The notes under the pieces are model-generated. The model worked only from the letters and a program-made list of their open reading frames with translations, did not search any database and was not told where the DNA came from. Shown piece by piece: positions 15,814 to 24,995 of a stretch of DNA of 64,000 nucleotides. The DNA comes from Flavobacteriales bacterium (lineage in GTDB: Bacteria; Bacteroidota; Bacteroidia; Flavobacteriales; UBA7312), in NCBI GenBank assembly GCA_016779935.1, contig JADHMQ010000001.1:316369-380368 (forward strand), given 5' to 3'. How positions within the stretch are numbered: position 1 is the stretch's first letter; every line of letters starts with the position of its first letter. The position numbers and the translations under genes are program-made.

Positions 15814-17174
15814 CTTCTCTTCAAAAATCTAAATTTAGGAAAAGAGAATAAATGCGAATCCGAATTGGCTTTGTAGATTAAGTATATGCCAATGGGAAGT
15901 AGGATGATGTTAGCCGACCACATTCCTTGCAAAACAGCTATTTCAGCTTCCTTAACCATCTTTTCAGATGTTACCGATATAATATGGTAGGTGATAAAAA
16001 ATCCTACAGAAATAATTACTGGCATTCCGAAGCCACCTTTTCGGATAATAGCACCAAGAGGGGCGCCAATTAAAAAGAAAATAATACATGCTATCGCTAG
16101 AGTAATTTTTCGATGCCATTCCACCTTATGTTTAATAGCAATTTCGGTAGAATATTTATAATCTCTTATATGACTTGTCAGTAATGACTGAAGGTATTTC
16201 ACAGAGCTTATGGCGTTTGAATTTACCTTGGTGGTATAAGTCGGAGAATTAGGAAGATTGGATTTATAACCTAACGCTAAAGATTCAAATTCAACATTGT
16301 TTTTTTCAGTGATTTGATGACTGAAAGCCGCTGATTTTAAGTTCATATTATGATTAATAGAATCAATAGCATTCAGAAGTTGTTTGTTATTCATCATAGC
16401 ATAGTGATTGCGGTATAAGTCTTCACTACTTCTTTTCATACCAAAATCAGATAAATCAAAACGTAAAATATCTTCTTTGAAAGAGGCTCTTTGAAAGGGT
16501 TTATTCTCCTTTTTTAAGTCCAGTTCATTATAGCTATATCCATTTTCCAATGCAATGACAAAGTACTGTTCATTTTCGGCAAGGTACATTTTGCCCTTTT
16601 CAGCTACAATAACCTTATCATTACCTTTTTCAGACTTATGGTCATAAATCATTATACCTTCCAAATCGGTACCATTTTCTAGCTTCTTATCAATTTTAAT
16701 ACTATATCCACTTAGTTCGTTATAGAACATACCTTCTTTGATATTCAGCGCAGGTTTTTGTTTTCTTATGTCGTATAATAATGAGCCTGCCTTCAGATTA
16801 GCATAAGGCATATAATAATTTGAAAATAAAAAGGAAAAAGAAGCTATAAAAATTACTAGAGCAAATAGGGGAGTCATGCATTTTCTTAATGATACTCCAG
16901 CAGACCTTATAGCCATCAGCTCATTTTTCTCGGCAATATTACCAAAAGTCATAATTGATGAAAGCAATACGGATATTGGCAATGCCATAGGAACGAATCG
17001 AGCAGCAGCGTAGAAAAGAAGTTTGGTAATGACCATCATTTCCAATCCTTTACCAACCAAATCATCAATGTATTTCCAAAGAAATTGCATCAATAATAAA
17101 AAAATAGCCAGTAAAAAGGTGAATATAAAAGGACCTATGAAGGATTTAACAATGAAAAGGTGTAGCTTTTTCAT
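15810..17174 (-). CDS. LptF/LptG family lipopolysaccharide export permease
   Basis: 454 residues. Three N-terminal membrane helices (about 10-35, 50-75, 100-120) include the family segment KNELMAIRSAGVSLRKCMTP. A long periplasmic beta-jellyroll region follows (about 125-360), then three C-terminal helices (from about 365). LptF and LptG form the membrane part of the ABC machine that lifts lipopolysaccharide from the inner membrane to the Lpt bridge. A single sequence cannot be placed as F or G here. The next gene downstream on the opposite strand, ettA, overlaps its stop by four bases. Confidence 0.88.
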   Translation of the reverse strand: MKKLHLFIVKSFIGPFIFTFLLAIFLLLMQFLWKYIDDLVGKGLEMMVITKLLFYAAARFVPMALPISVLLSSIMTFGNIAEKNELMAIRSAGVSLRKCMTPLFALVIFIASFSFLFSNYYMPYANLKAGSLLYDIRKQKPALNIKEGMFYNELSGYSIKIDKKLENGTDLEGIMIYDHKSEKGNDKVIVAEKGKMYLAENEQYFVIALENGYSYNELDLKKENKPFQRASFKEDILRFDLSDFGMKRSSEDLYRNHYAMMNNKQLLNAIDSINHNMNLKSAAFSHQITEKNNVEFESLALGYKSNLPNSPTYTTKVNSNAISSVKYLQSLLTSHIRDYKYSTEIAIKHKVEWHRKITLAIACIIFFLIGAPLGAIIRKGGFGMPVIISVGFFITYHIISVTSEKMVKEAEIAVLQGMWSANIILLPIGIYLIYKANSDSHLFSFPKFRFLKRS

Positions 17175-17190
17175 TCAGTCAAATAGGGAT

Positions 17191-17565
17191 TTATGATCCT
17201 ATTAAGTGTTTTAAATTGTCAATTTGAGTATCCCATAAGTTGGTAGCATCTTCTTTATCGTCTTCATCATCGGCAAAATCAGAAACAATAAGCGACACAT
17301 CACTTGTAAGTTCATCAATTTGAATTCTAAATTCAAAATACTCATCTTCCTCAGAGTCTAACCATCTGAATCGAATGTGTTCTCCCTTTTTCTTACTAAT
17401 TAATACTGCATCTTGTGAGCTTCCTTCCCATGTAAATGTATAGATACCATCTCTACTAACATTAACGTCATCGGCAAACCATTCTGACAAACCACTTAAG
17501 GTGCTAAGTCTTTCATATAGGATTTTTATGGATGAATGTATGGGGTATTCTAATTCGTATAACAT
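17191..17565 (-). CDS. START-like domain protein (AHSA1-type fold)
   Basis: 124 residues. The order YELEYPIHSSIKILYERLSTLSGLSEWFADDV, then YTFTWEGSSQDAVLI and IRFRWLDSEEDEYFEFRI, matches the small START-like/AHSA1 proteins conserved in Bacteroidota, with their acidic loop (DFADDEDDKEDA) before the final helix. The fold usually binds a hydrophobic ligand, but no substrate is known. It ends 16 bases before the LptF/G gene, which fits co-transcription. Confidence 0.75.
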   Translation of the reverse strand: MLYELEYPIHSSIKILYERLSTLSGLSEWFADDVNVSRDGIYTFTWEGSSQDAVLISKKKGEHIRFRWLDSEEDEYFEFRIQIDELTSDVSLIVSDFADDEDDKEDATNLWDTQIDNLKHLIGS

Positions 17566-17622
17566 AAGGTTTGTGTTTAAACGTTGGTAATATATATATA
17601 ATTAAATGAAAAAATCAATGTT

Positions 17623-18333
17623 TTAGTATTTGTGGATTAAAAAAACACTAGGTTTTTTATTTAAATCGTAATTTTTTGACTTTATATTTTTTACTTTTCC
17701 TCTAATAATCTGTTCATTTTCTGTACTTAAGTTGGTAGCAATACAAATAGTTGTATTTGATTGACAATGCTTACATAAGTCTTCAAGCATATGGTTATTC
17801 CTAAAAGGCGTTTCAATAAATATCTGAGTCTGATTCTGTCTAAACGATAAATTCTCTAAAAATTGTATGCGTTTAATGCGTTCAGATTTATCCTTAGGAA
17901 GATATCCAATAAAAGCAAAATTTTGCCCGTTCATGCCAGATGCCATTAAGGCTAATAGGATAGATGAGGGGCCAACCAATGGAACCACTTGAATATTATT
18001 AGAATGTGCTAATTTTACGATATCTGAACCTGGGTCTGCTATACCTGGACAACCAGCCTCGGAAAGAAGTCCAATATTTTCGCCTTTAAGTGCTGCATTT
18101 AGCATTGTATGCAAGTCTGATTGGTCAGTATGCTTGTTGAGTAAATGAAAGTGTAAATCGTCAATTTTGGTCGTAATACCAGCTTTTACCAGATAACGAC
18201 GTGCTGACCTAAGATTTTCAACGATAAACGTGTTACAGCTATTTATTTCATTGATATTGTCTGGAGGCAAGACAGAAGACACTTCACTATTGCCAAGTGT
18301 GCAAGGAATTAATATTAGTTTACCTTTTTTCAA
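17623..18333 (-). CDS. SAM-dependent methyltransferase, RsmI/tetrapyrrole-methylase family
   Basis: 236 residues. The family signatures LSEAGCPGIADPGSDIVKLA (SAM-binding loop, about residues 94-113) and VVPLVGPSSILLALMASG are clear. RsmI 2'-O-methylates C1402 of 16S rRNA. This is the shorter Bacteroidota form, whose site has not been read from sequence here. It starts at TTG (18331-18333): the upstream codons CAA and ATT are followed by a stop, so no ATG is available. The start overlaps the phosphatase gene by 14 bases. Confidence 0.78.
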   Translation of the reverse strand: MKKGKLILIPCTLGNSEVSSVLPPDNINEINSCNTFIVENLRSARRYLVKAGITTKIDDLHFHLLNKHTDQSDLHTMLNAALKGENIGLLSEAGCPGIADPGSDIVKLAHSNNIQVVPLVGPSSILLALMASGMNGQNFAFIGYLPKDKSERIKRIQFLENLSFRQNQTQIFIETPFRNNHMLEDLCKHCQSNTTICIATNLSTENEQIIRGKVKNIKSKNYDLNKKPSVFLIHKY

Positions 18334-18754
18334 TTGAATTTAAAATTTGTTGGCAAGCATTAAAAAGTAATTGATATACCTTTTCAAAACCTTCTTTACC
18401 TCCAAAATAGGGGTCAGGAACATCTTTATTTTCTTCTAATGCAAATTTAACTTTGCATTTATCATTATCATCTTTAGCCAATCGAATAACGTTCCTGTAA
18501 TTAGCAGCATCCATTACAATTATCCTATCAAAATAGTCAAAATCTTTTTTGGTGAATTGTCTTGCAGCTAATCCTGAAATATCAATATCATACTGTTTGG
18601 CAGTTTCTATCATTCTATAATCAGGCTGACTGCCAATATGAAAGTTACTTGTGCCGGCTGAATCTATTTCTAGTTCTGGGGATAATTTCCTAAGGATGCC
18701 TTCAGCTAAAGGGGAACGGCATATATTTCCTAAGCAAACAAACAGTATTTTCAT
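18320..18754 (-). CDS. Low-molecular-weight protein tyrosine phosphatase
   Basis: 144 residues. The P-loop is at the very N-terminus, VCLGNICRSP, with nucleophile Cys7 and Arg13 (CX5R), and the general-acid loop VPDPYFGG follows near residue 120. These cytoplasmic enzymes dephosphorylate phosphotyrosine on proteins, in some bacteria on capsule kinases; no kinase gene lies nearby. It sits between dnaA (21 bases upstream) and the RsmI-like gene (14-base overlap), so it is probably read from the dnaA transcript. Confidence 0.9.
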   Translation of the reverse strand: MKILFVCLGNICRSPLAEGILRKLSPELEIDSAGTSNFHIGSQPDYRMIETAKQYDIDISGLAARQFTKKDFDYFDRIIVMDAANYRNVIRLAKDDNDKCKVKFALEENKDVPDPYFGGKEGFEKVYQLLFNACQQILNSIEKR

Positions 18755-18775
18755 AGTACTGAAGTTTGATTAGGA

Positions 18776-20209
18776 TTAGTTAAGTGTTAACTTTTTTTCA
18801 ATGTCGTTAACAAATGCTCTGAATTGTTTGTCCGTATCAATTAGATTATTGACGGTTTTGCAAGCATGTAGAACAGTGGCATGATCTTTATTTCCACAAT
18901 GTATTCCAATATTCGCAAGAGAGTTTTTGGTTAGCTGTTTAGAGAAATACATGGCCAATTGTCTGGCTTGTACAATTTCTCGTTTTCTTGTTTTGGATTT
19001 CATTAATTCAATTGGGATGTCGAAATAATCACACACTACTTTTTGTATGTAATCGATAGATATTTCTCTTGCCGTATTTTTGACAAATTTATCTAACATT
19101 TCTTTAGCTAAATCAATAGTAATATTTTTCTTGTTTAGAGAAGATTGAGCTAAAAGTGAAATTAATGCGCCTTCTAATTCTCTAACGTTAGTAGTGATAG
19201 AGTAGGCGATATATTCTACAACTTCGTATGGCATTTCAATACCATCGTTGTATAATTTTTTCTTGAGAATAGCAATACGTGTTTCTAAATCTGGCGATTG
19301 CAAATCGGCAGATAAACCCCATTTGAATCGAGAAAGTAATCGCTGTTCTACGCCTTGCATATCTACAGGTGCTTTGTCAGAAGTTAGAATTATCTGTTTG
19401 CCGTTTTGGTGCAAGTGATTGAAAATGTGGAAGAAAGCATCTTGAGTTTTTTCTTTTCCAGCAAAAAACTGAACATCATCAATAATTAATACATCTATTG
19501 ATTGGTAGAAATGAATAAAGTCATTCTTCTTGTTATCCATTATGGAGTCAACAAATTGTGTTTGAAATTTGTCGGCTGAGACATATAAAACGGTCTTTTC
19601 TGGAAATAGATTCTTTACTTCAATTCCAATTGCATTGGCAAGGTGTGTTTTTCCTAATCCACCGTTCCCATAAATTAATAATGGGTTAAAGGATGTTCCA
19701 CCAGGTTTTTGAGCTACTGCATAGCCAGCTGAACGTGCTAGTCTGTTGCAATCTCCTTCAACAAAAGTGTTAAAAGAGAAGTTTGCATTAAGCTGTGGAT
19801 CAACTTGTATTTTCTTTAGGCCTGGAATAACAAATGGATTTCGTATTGAAGTCTCATTAATGTTAATAGGCATATGAATAGGTGTATTCTTAAGGTTACC
19901 TCTTCCTGAGCTAGGAACTTTAGTCATATAAGGTTTGGTGTTATAGTTATTGTCCATAACTATACTGTATTCTAATTTACCGTCTTCACCTAATTCTTTT
20001 CTTACGGTTTTCTTTAGCAAGTCAATGTAATGTTGTTCAAGCCACTCATAGAAGAACTGAGAAGGTACTTGAATAGTAAGGATGCTAGACTTTAAACGAA
20101 TAGCTTTTATGGGTTCAAACCAAGTTTTATATGACTGTGGGCTAACATTATCTTTTATTATACTTAAACAATTTCTCCATACAATCTCGAAAACTTTTTC
20201 TTCTACCAT
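18776..20209 (-). CDS. dnaA: Chromosomal replication initiator DnaA
   Basis: 477 residues from ATG at 20207-20209; a GTG two codons upstream (20213-20215) is possible but adds only two residues. Domain I is seen in CLSIIKDNVSPQSYKTWFEPIKA, then a variable linker, then the AAA+ domain with Walker A YGNGGLGKTH and Walker B LIIDDVQF. The C-terminal DNA-binding domain carries the signature GNKDHATVLHACKTV. DnaA binds and melts oriC. The 177 bases upstream are AT-rich, but no TTATCCACA-type DnaA boxes were seen there, so oriC is probably elsewhere. Confidence 0.96.
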   Translation of the reverse strand: MVEEKVFEIVWRNCLSIIKDNVSPQSYKTWFEPIKAIRLKSSILTIQVPSQFFYEWLEQHYIDLLKKTVRKELGEDGKLEYSIVMDNNYNTKPYMTKVPSSGRGNLKNTPIHMPININETSIRNPFVIPGLKKIQVDPQLNANFSFNTFVEGDCNRLARSAGYAVAQKPGGTSFNPLLIYGNGGLGKTHLANAIGIEVKNLFPEKTVLYVSADKFQTQFVDSIMDNKKNDFIHFYQSIDVLIIDDVQFFAGKEKTQDAFFHIFNHLHQNGKQIILTSDKAPVDMQGVEQRLLSRFKWGLSADLQSPDLETRIAILKKKLYNDGIEMPYEVVEYIAYSITTNVRELEGALISLLAQSSLNKKNITIDLAKEMLDKFVKNTAREISIDYIQKVVCDYFDIPIELMKSKTRKREIVQARQLAMYFSKQLTKNSLANIGIHCGNKDHATVLHACKTVNNLIDTDKQFRAFVNDIEKKLTLN

Positions 20210-20386
20210 TATCACAATTAATTAATAATTCAACTTTCAATTTAAGTGAGTTATCATTGGCTTATGTAGAAGGGGCAAATGTGTTAACAAAAAAGTTAAA
20301 AAAAAAATAATTTAGGTATTGACTTTTATTTTTTTTTTACAGTATTGAAAAATAATATTCTAGTTAAGAATGGTCAAAAATACTGC

Positions 20387-21313
20387 TTATGAAAACACAT
20401 CAATGGAAGCAGCTTTAAAAGTATGAATTGAATTGGTAATTGACAAGTTTTTTTTGTTAAAATAAAAATCAATTTTTCCCAGTTTTATTGCACCAAAGCC
20501 AACCTGACTAATAAGCACGTCATTTTGGTTCTTATTTTTGATAATTACTGGTTTATTTAGAAAGGAATGAGTGTGTCCACCAATGATTAAATCAATATTA
20601 GATGTTTGCTCTGCTAACTTGATATCGCTTATTTTTTCAGACTTATACTTGAATCCTAAGTGTGAAAGACAAACGACTATATCGCAGTGTTCTTTAGTTT
20701 TTAAGTATTTCGCTTTAGCATTGGCAATACTTACTGGGTCAATGTACTTTACGCCTTCACAAAGGCTAGCATCAACAAGTCCGTCAAGTTCAATACCAAT
20801 GCCAAATATTCCAATTTTTATTCCTTCTTTTTTAAATATTTGATGGGGTAATACTTTCCCTTCTAATTCAGTATCCGTAAAATCATAGTTAGACGATATG
20901 AAAGAAAAATTGGCATGCTTCATTTGTTTAACCAATCCGTCAATACCATTATCGAAATCGTGATTACCTAAAGTGATGGCATCGTAACCCATTTCACTCA
21001 TTAATTTAAACTCTAATTCGCCGCCAAATAAATTGAAGTAGGGGGTTCCTTGAAAAACATCACCAGCATCAAGTAGTAGAATATTGCTTTCTTCATTCCG
21101 TATTTTTTTAATCATTGACGATAGTTGCTGCATACCACCTAAGCCTTTATTTCTTCCAGAAGTAAAGGGCTCAATGTTGCTGTGCATGTCGTTTGTATGA
21201 AGTATACTTATTTTCACTAATTCTCTGTCAGATGCGAAAGCTCTTAAAGGCGACAGTCCAACTAGTGTACTTCCAAAGAGTATGTTTTTTACAAATTTTC
21301 TTCTAGTTGTCAT
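20387..21313 (-). CDS. 5'-nucleotidase/UshA-type metallophosphatase with Tat signal
   Basis: 308 residues. The start TTRRKFVKNILFGSTLVGLSPLRAFA is a twin-arginine signal, so folded export to the periplasm is likely. The calcineurin-like metal motifs follow: HTNDMHSN, DAGDVFQG, TLGNHDFD, LSHLG and GGHTH. This is the catalytic half of a UshA-type nucleotidase that releases phosphate from nucleotides. The substrate-binding half is a separate gene directly upstream (11-base overlap), the reverse of the order in the fused enzyme. Confidence 0.88.
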   Translation of the reverse strand: MTTRRKFVKNILFGSTLVGLSPLRAFASDRELVKISILHTNDMHSNIEPFTSGRNKGLGGMQQLSSMIKKIRNEESNILLLDAGDVFQGTPYFNLFGGELEFKLMSEMGYDAITLGNHDFDNGIDGLVKQMKHANFSFISSNYDFTDTELEGKVLPHQIFKKEGIKIGIFGIGIELDGLVDASLCEGVKYIDPVSIANAKAKYLKTKEHCDIVVCLSHLGFKYKSEKISDIKLAEQTSNIDLIIGGHTHSFLNKPVIIKNKNQNDVLISQVGFGAIKLGKIDFYFNKKNLSITNSIHTFKAASIDVFS

Positions 21314-21980
21314 TGAATAATATTAAATGTCTTGAATCAAAAGATGATGAAATTGTATCGTTTTTTAGGCAGTATTCTATTAGTGCATCTCGCATTTTCA
21401 CGCCTACTTTATGTTGCTCTTTGTTATTAAAAAAACTCATCTTATCTCCACCATTTGCTAAATAATCGGTTGTGAGGACCTGAAAAACAGAGTCTTCAAT
21501 TGAGAAGTTATCAGAAAATGCAATGGGCTGACCTTCGGTATAAGTAAAATAACTCTTTAAAGACATAAATTCTTCTTTATTAAGTTCTAAAACAACAAGT
21601 TCATTTTCAAAAGGCATAAGCTTATAAATATCTCGTTTTGTAATATTTCCCTGAGCTAATGAACTCCTTAGACCACCAGTATTGAAAAAAGAAATGTCTA
21701 TATCAAAATCGTCAGTCATTTCTTGAGCTATATCTAAGCAAGCGTCAGACGTCCAATTTCCAAGCAAACTTTCTGGTTTTCCTTTTCCTAAATCTGTTGC
21801 TGCATAACACAATACCACATTCATAAGAGAGTCAAGCTGTTGCTTGTAAGGCAATATGGTGTAGTGCATAGAGCTATCTATAACGGATTGTACATCAAAT
21901 ACGTTTCGATCCATTGAATTGTATTCAAAAGAAGGCTGATTGAGTAATGCTAAAGCAAGAAGTAGGTAAATGAACTGCAT
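21303..21980 (-). CDS. 5'-nucleotidase C-terminal domain protein
   Basis: 225 residues with an N-terminal Sec-type signal (MQFIYLLLALALLNQ). The remainder matches the 5_nucleotid_C domain: DLGKGKPESLLGNWTSDACLD, FFNTGGLRSSLAQGNITKRDIYKLMPFEN and LTTDYLANGGDKM. In UshA this domain binds the nucleotide base and closes over the metal site. It is encoded before the metallophosphatase gene and overlaps it by 11 bases, so the pair probably assembles into one periplasmic enzyme. A -7 element ends four bases before its ATG. Confidence 0.87.
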   Translation of the reverse strand: MQFIYLLLALALLNQPSFEYNSMDRNVFDVQSVIDSSMHYTILPYKQQLDSLMNVVLCYAATDLGKGKPESLLGNWTSDACLDIAQEMTDDFDIDISFFNTGGLRSSLAQGNITKRDIYKLMPFENELVVLELNKEEFMSLKSYFTYTEGQPIAFSDNFSIEDSVFQVLTTDYLANGGDKMSFFNNKEQHKVGVKMRDALIEYCLKNDTISSSFDSRHLILFNDN

Positions 21981-21984
21981 GACA

Positions 21985-21992
21985 CAAATCTA
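21985..21992 (-). promoter_or_regulatory. -7 promoter element (TAGATTTG), predicting a leaderless nucleotidase mRNA
   Basis: An exact TAnnTTTG match on the minus strand, ending four bases before the ATG at 21980. Transcription would begin at or beside the start codon. No TTG lies at the usual -33 spacing. Confidence 0.45.
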
Positions 21993-22070
21993 ATTATTTA
22001 AACAATATGGTATGTTAAAAAAATATTGATTATTTAATATTGAAAATTACTAACGGGCTAACTAATTATT

Positions 22071-22078
22071 TAGATTTG
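22071..22078 (+). promoter_or_regulatory. -7 promoter element (TAGATTTG) for the SPFH operon
   Basis: An exact TAnnTTTG match 26 bases before ATG 22105, and only two bases before an in-frame GTG at 22081. The expected start of transcription falls at about that GTG, so the ATG is the better start codon. It faces the nucleotidase promoter across 78 bases. Confidence 0.45.
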
Positions 22079-22104
22079 TTGTGAACCAAAATTTTCTAAA
22101 TATT

Positions 22105-23043
22105 ATGAACTCATTTATTATTTTCTCTGTACTTGCGGTTGTATTACTTCCGCTAATTTTCTTTATTGTAAAACAACAAACTTCAGCTGTTATTGAACGT
22201 TTTGGTAAATTCACTTCTATTCGTCATTCGGGTTTACAATTAAAAATACCTGTTATTGATAGAATTGCGGGTAAGCTAAGTTTAAAGATTCAGCAATTGG
22301 ATGTAGTTGTTGAAACTAAGACTAAAGACGATGTATTTGTTAAACTGAAAGTTTCGGTTCAATTTCAGGTTATAAAAGATAAAGTCTATGAAGCTTTTTA
22401 CAAGCTCGATTATCCTCATGATCAAATTACCTCTTATGTATTTGATGTTATTCGTGCTGAAGTACCAAAGATGAAGTTAGATGATGTTTTTGAAAAGAAA
22501 AACGATATTGCTATTGCCGTTAAGTCTGAACTAAATGATGCTATGATTGAATACGGTTACGACATCATCAAGACGCTAGTTACTGATATTGATCCTGATG
22601 CTCAAGTAAAAAATGCGATGAATCGTATCAATGCTGCCGAAAGAGAAAAGGTAGCGGCTCAATATGAAGGTGATGCAGCTCGTATTTTGATTGTTGAAAA
22701 GGCTAAGGCAGAGGCAGAAAGTAAGCGTTTGCAGGGGCAGGGTATTGCTGATCAAAGACGAGAAATTGCCAGAGGTTTGGAAGAATCTGTAGAAGTTCTT
22801 AATAAAGTGGGAATCAATTCTCAAGAGGCTTCGGCACTAATTGTAGTAACCCAACACTATGATACTTTACAGGCAGTGGGAGCAGATACTAATAGTAATT
22901 TGATTTTACTTCCTAATTCTCCTCAAGCAGGTTCGGATATGCTTAATAATATGGTGGCTTCATTTACGGCAAGTAATCAGATTGGTGAAGCGATGAAGAA
23001 GCAAGAGGAGAAGAAAAACAATAATCCTAAGTCTGAAGAGTAA
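22105..23043 (+). CDS. SPFH/Band 7 (stomatin-like) membrane protein
   Basis: 312 residues from ATG 22105. One N-terminal membrane anchor (IIFSVLAVVLLPLIFFIV) precedes the Band 7 domain: QQTSAVIERFGKF, LSLKIQQLDVVVETKTKDDV. A charged, alanine-rich coiled coil follows (NAAEREKVAAQYEGDAAR, KAKAEAESKRLQGQG). Such proteins form oligomeric scaffolds in the membrane and often modulate membrane proteases; no NfeD or FtsH partner is adjacent. The start at GTG 22081 is less likely because it sits on the predicted transcription start. The thioesterase gene begins two bases after its stop. Confidence 0.88.
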   Translation: MNSFIIFSVLAVVLLPLIFFIVKQQTSAVIERFGKFTSIRHSGLQLKIPVIDRIAGKLSLKIQQLDVVVETKTKDDVFVKLKVSVQFQVIKDKVYEAFYKLDYPHDQITSYVFDVIRAEVPKMKLDDVFEKKNDIAIAVKSELNDAMIEYGYDIIKTLVTDIDPDAQVKNAMNRINAAEREKVAAQYEGDAARILIVEKAKAEAESKRLQGQGIADQRREIARGLEESVEVLNKVGINSQEASALIVVTQHYDTLQAVGADTNSNLILLPNSPQAGSDMLNNMVASFTASNQIGEAMKKQEEKKNNNPKSEE

Positions 23044-23045
23044 TA

Positions 23046-23453
23046 ATGTTTTCACACCAAACCAACATACGAGTTCGATATGCCGAAACGGATAAGATGG
23101 GCTATGTCTATTATGGTAACTACGCTACTTATTTTGAAGTAGCCAGGGTAGAAGCTCTCAGAAGTTTGGGGGTTAGTTATAAGGAAATGGAGGACAGTGG
23201 CGTTATGCTTCCTGTCCTTTCCTATTCTACTAAGTTTTTTAAACCTGCTTTTTACGATGAAGAGTTAACAATAAAATTGTTCATCAAGGAAATGCCAAAA
23301 GCTCGTATTCATTTTTATTTTGAAACCTTTAACTCATCTGATATCAAAATCAACGAGGCACAAGTCGTATTAGTTTTTGTTGATATGCAAAAGAACAAAC
23401 CTTGTTCAGCACCTACCGACTTAATTAATCAGTTAAAATCTTTTGGTTTATGA
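23046..23453 (+). CDS. Acyl-CoA thioesterase, 4-hydroxybenzoyl-CoA thioesterase (YbgC/FadM) fold
   Basis: 135 residues. The hot-dog fold signature VRYAETDKMGYVYYGNYATYFEVAR (residues 10-34, shown in part) carries the catalytic Asp of the DxxGxVxxxxY pattern. These cytoplasmic enzymes hydrolyse acyl-CoA or acyl-ACP thioesters; chain-length preference is not readable. It lies between the SPFH gene and the aquaporin gene with a 2-base gap and a 4-base ATGA overlap, which indicates a three-gene operon. Confidence 0.87.
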   Translation: MFSHQTNIRVRYAETDKMGYVYYGNYATYFEVARVEALRSLGVSYKEMEDSGVMLPVLSYSTKFFKPAFYDEELTIKLFIKEMPKARIHFYFETFNSSDIKINEAQVVLVFVDMQKNKPCSAPTDLINQLKSFGL

Positions 23454-24109
23454 AAAAGTATTGGGCAGAATGTTTAGGAACCTATATTATGGTTTTTGCT
23501 GGTACAGGAGCCATGATTGTCAACGACGTTTATGGATCTGTATCTCATTTAGGTATCGGATTGACTTTTGGATTGGTGGTCATGGCGGTTATTTATTGTA
23601 TAGGAAGTATTTCAGGGGCTCATATTAATCCCGCCGTGAGTATTGCTTTTTGGGTAAGCAAACGCTTTAGTGGTAAGGAAGTTTTGCCGTATTTAGTATC
23701 TCAATTTACTGGCGCAATTTTAGCCAGTTTAACGCTCTCTTTTATGTTTCCTCAACACGAATTGCTTGGAGCAACATTACCTGCAGGCAATTGGGAGCAA
23801 AGCTTCATAATGGAATTCATATTGACATTTATATTGATGTTCGTTATTCTGCTTATGTCAGAAGGAAGCAAAGAAGTGGGAGTGATGACAGGTTTTGTAA
23901 TTGGAATGGTGGTGGCTTTTGAAGCTATTTTTGCTGGACCTGTTTCAGGAGCCTCCATGAATCCAGCACGTTCATTAGCACCAGCATTGGTTTCTGGACA
24001 TCTAGCTCACTTGTGGATCTATATTACAGCTACAACCTTAGGAGCATGCGCTTCTGTTTTTGCTATTCGTTTAATTACAGATTCTTCATTAGATAATCAT
24101 ACATCTTAA
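23450..24109 (+). CDS. Aquaporin/glycerol facilitator family (MIP) channel
   Basis: 219 residues with six membrane helices and two re-entrant NPA loops: [13 protein letters not shown] (around residue 60) and [14 protein letters not shown] (around residue 170). The Arg after the second NPA is the usual selectivity-filter arginine. The channel passes water and possibly small solutes; deciding between aquaporin and glycerol type needs the other filter residues. It starts in the ATGA overlap with the thioesterase. Its final 35 bases overlap the convergent peptidase gene, an unusually long 3' overlap. Confidence 0.9.
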   Translation: MKKYWAECLGTYIMVFAGTGAMIVNDVYGSVSHLGIGLTFGLVVMAVIYCIGSISGAHINPAVSIAFWVSKRFSGKEVLPYLVSQFTGAILASLTLSFMFPQHELLGATLPAGNWEQSFIMEFILTFILMFVILLMSEGSKEVGVMTGFVIGMVVAFEAIFAGPVSGASMNPARSLAPALVSGHLAHLWIYITATTLGACASVFAIRLITDSSLDNHTS

Positions 24110-24995
24110 GCATAGATTCAATATCTGATTTATGTACCTTTTCATCAGGACTATGAACATTATCTTCAGGAGCACCAATAAAGCACCAATCAAAAGGGTA
24201 GGGAGAACGTTGTAAAGCATTACCATCGCTGCCACCTGCATTTTCTACTTCTAGTTGAAAAGGAATTTGACTTTGTTTAGCTAAATTGATGATTTTATTG
24301 ACATAGCTTTTTCTTGGAATACCGCTATCACGCATTGATATAGCTACGCCTTTTCCATGTTTTACCCCTTCGGTGACCCATGTAATATCTGAAATAAGGG
24401 CTTGCTTTACGCCATACTTTTCATAAATGAATTTAGCAAGATAACCTACTGAACCACCACCATGTTCTTCCCAGGATGAAAAACAAATTATACCATTTTC
24501 TAGTGTTTCAGCCACTTTTAGAGCATTCCATACACCCAAACGATTATCCATATAGCAACATTCAACAAAATCGTCAGACTCTCTAAAATCAGGTTTAAAG
24601 GTTAAACTTGTACCTCTTTCTACAAATCGTCCTCCAATATGTAAAGATTTATTGCCTTTTTCATCTTCTTTATGGATAATGTTTTCTTCAATCTTTCCTT
24701 CAGAATCCTCTCCGATAAGTGTTATACCTTCAGTAGTGACAGGACCGCCAATCTTTACAATTTCATTTTCGTACTTTGCTGTAAATCCAATACTATCCAT
24801 ATGAGCAAAAATTGCTGTAGTGGGCTTCCCAAAAACAAGTACAATACAATCTTGAAAGCCATCGCCATTGTAGACTTTAGGCTGAATCTTCCAAGAAGAC
24901 TTGTTAGAGTTAATGTAATTCAGTAAAAATTCTGAAAGTGCAGATTCTTCTCCTGAAGGAGCATGAATATGACATAAGGTTTTGAGTAATTCCAT
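24075..24995 (-). CDS. M42/M20-type zinc aminopeptidase family protein
   Basis: 306 residues. It begins [15 protein letters not shown], the usual start of the family. The dinuclear metal ligands are visible in order: His65 (AHMDSIG), Asp150 (CYMDNR), the Glu176-Glu177 pair (SSWEEHGG), Asp203 (ISDIT) and His281 (DNVHSPDE). It is probably a cytoplasmic aminopeptidase, though it is short for M42 and could be a relative with another amide substrate. The ATG overlaps the stop of the yigZ-like gene (TAATG), which indicates coupled translation. Confidence 0.8.
   Translation of the reverse strand: MELLKTLCHIHAPSGEESALSEFLLNYINSNKSSWKIQPKVYNGDGFQDCIVLVFGKPTTAIFAHMDSIGFTAKYENEIVKIGGPVTTEGITLIGEDSEGKIEENIIHKEDEKGNKSLHIGGRFVERGTSLTFKPDFRESDDFVECCYMDNRLGVWNALKVAETLENGIICFSSWEEHGGGSVGYLAKFIYEKYGVKQALISDITWVTEGVKHGKGVAISMRDSGIPRKSYVNKIINLAKQSQIPFQLEVENAGGSDGNALQRSPYPFDWCFIGAPEDNVHSPDEKVHKSDIESMLKMYDYLMKNL

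Noticed and set aside
20387-21980. A frameshift splitting one 5'-nucleotidase gene
   Set aside because: The domains are in the opposite order to the fused enzyme and each has its own signal peptide, so these are two genes.
22081-22104. GTG start for the SPFH protein
   Set aside because: It lies on the predicted transcription start site; ATG 22105 keeps the whole membrane anchor.
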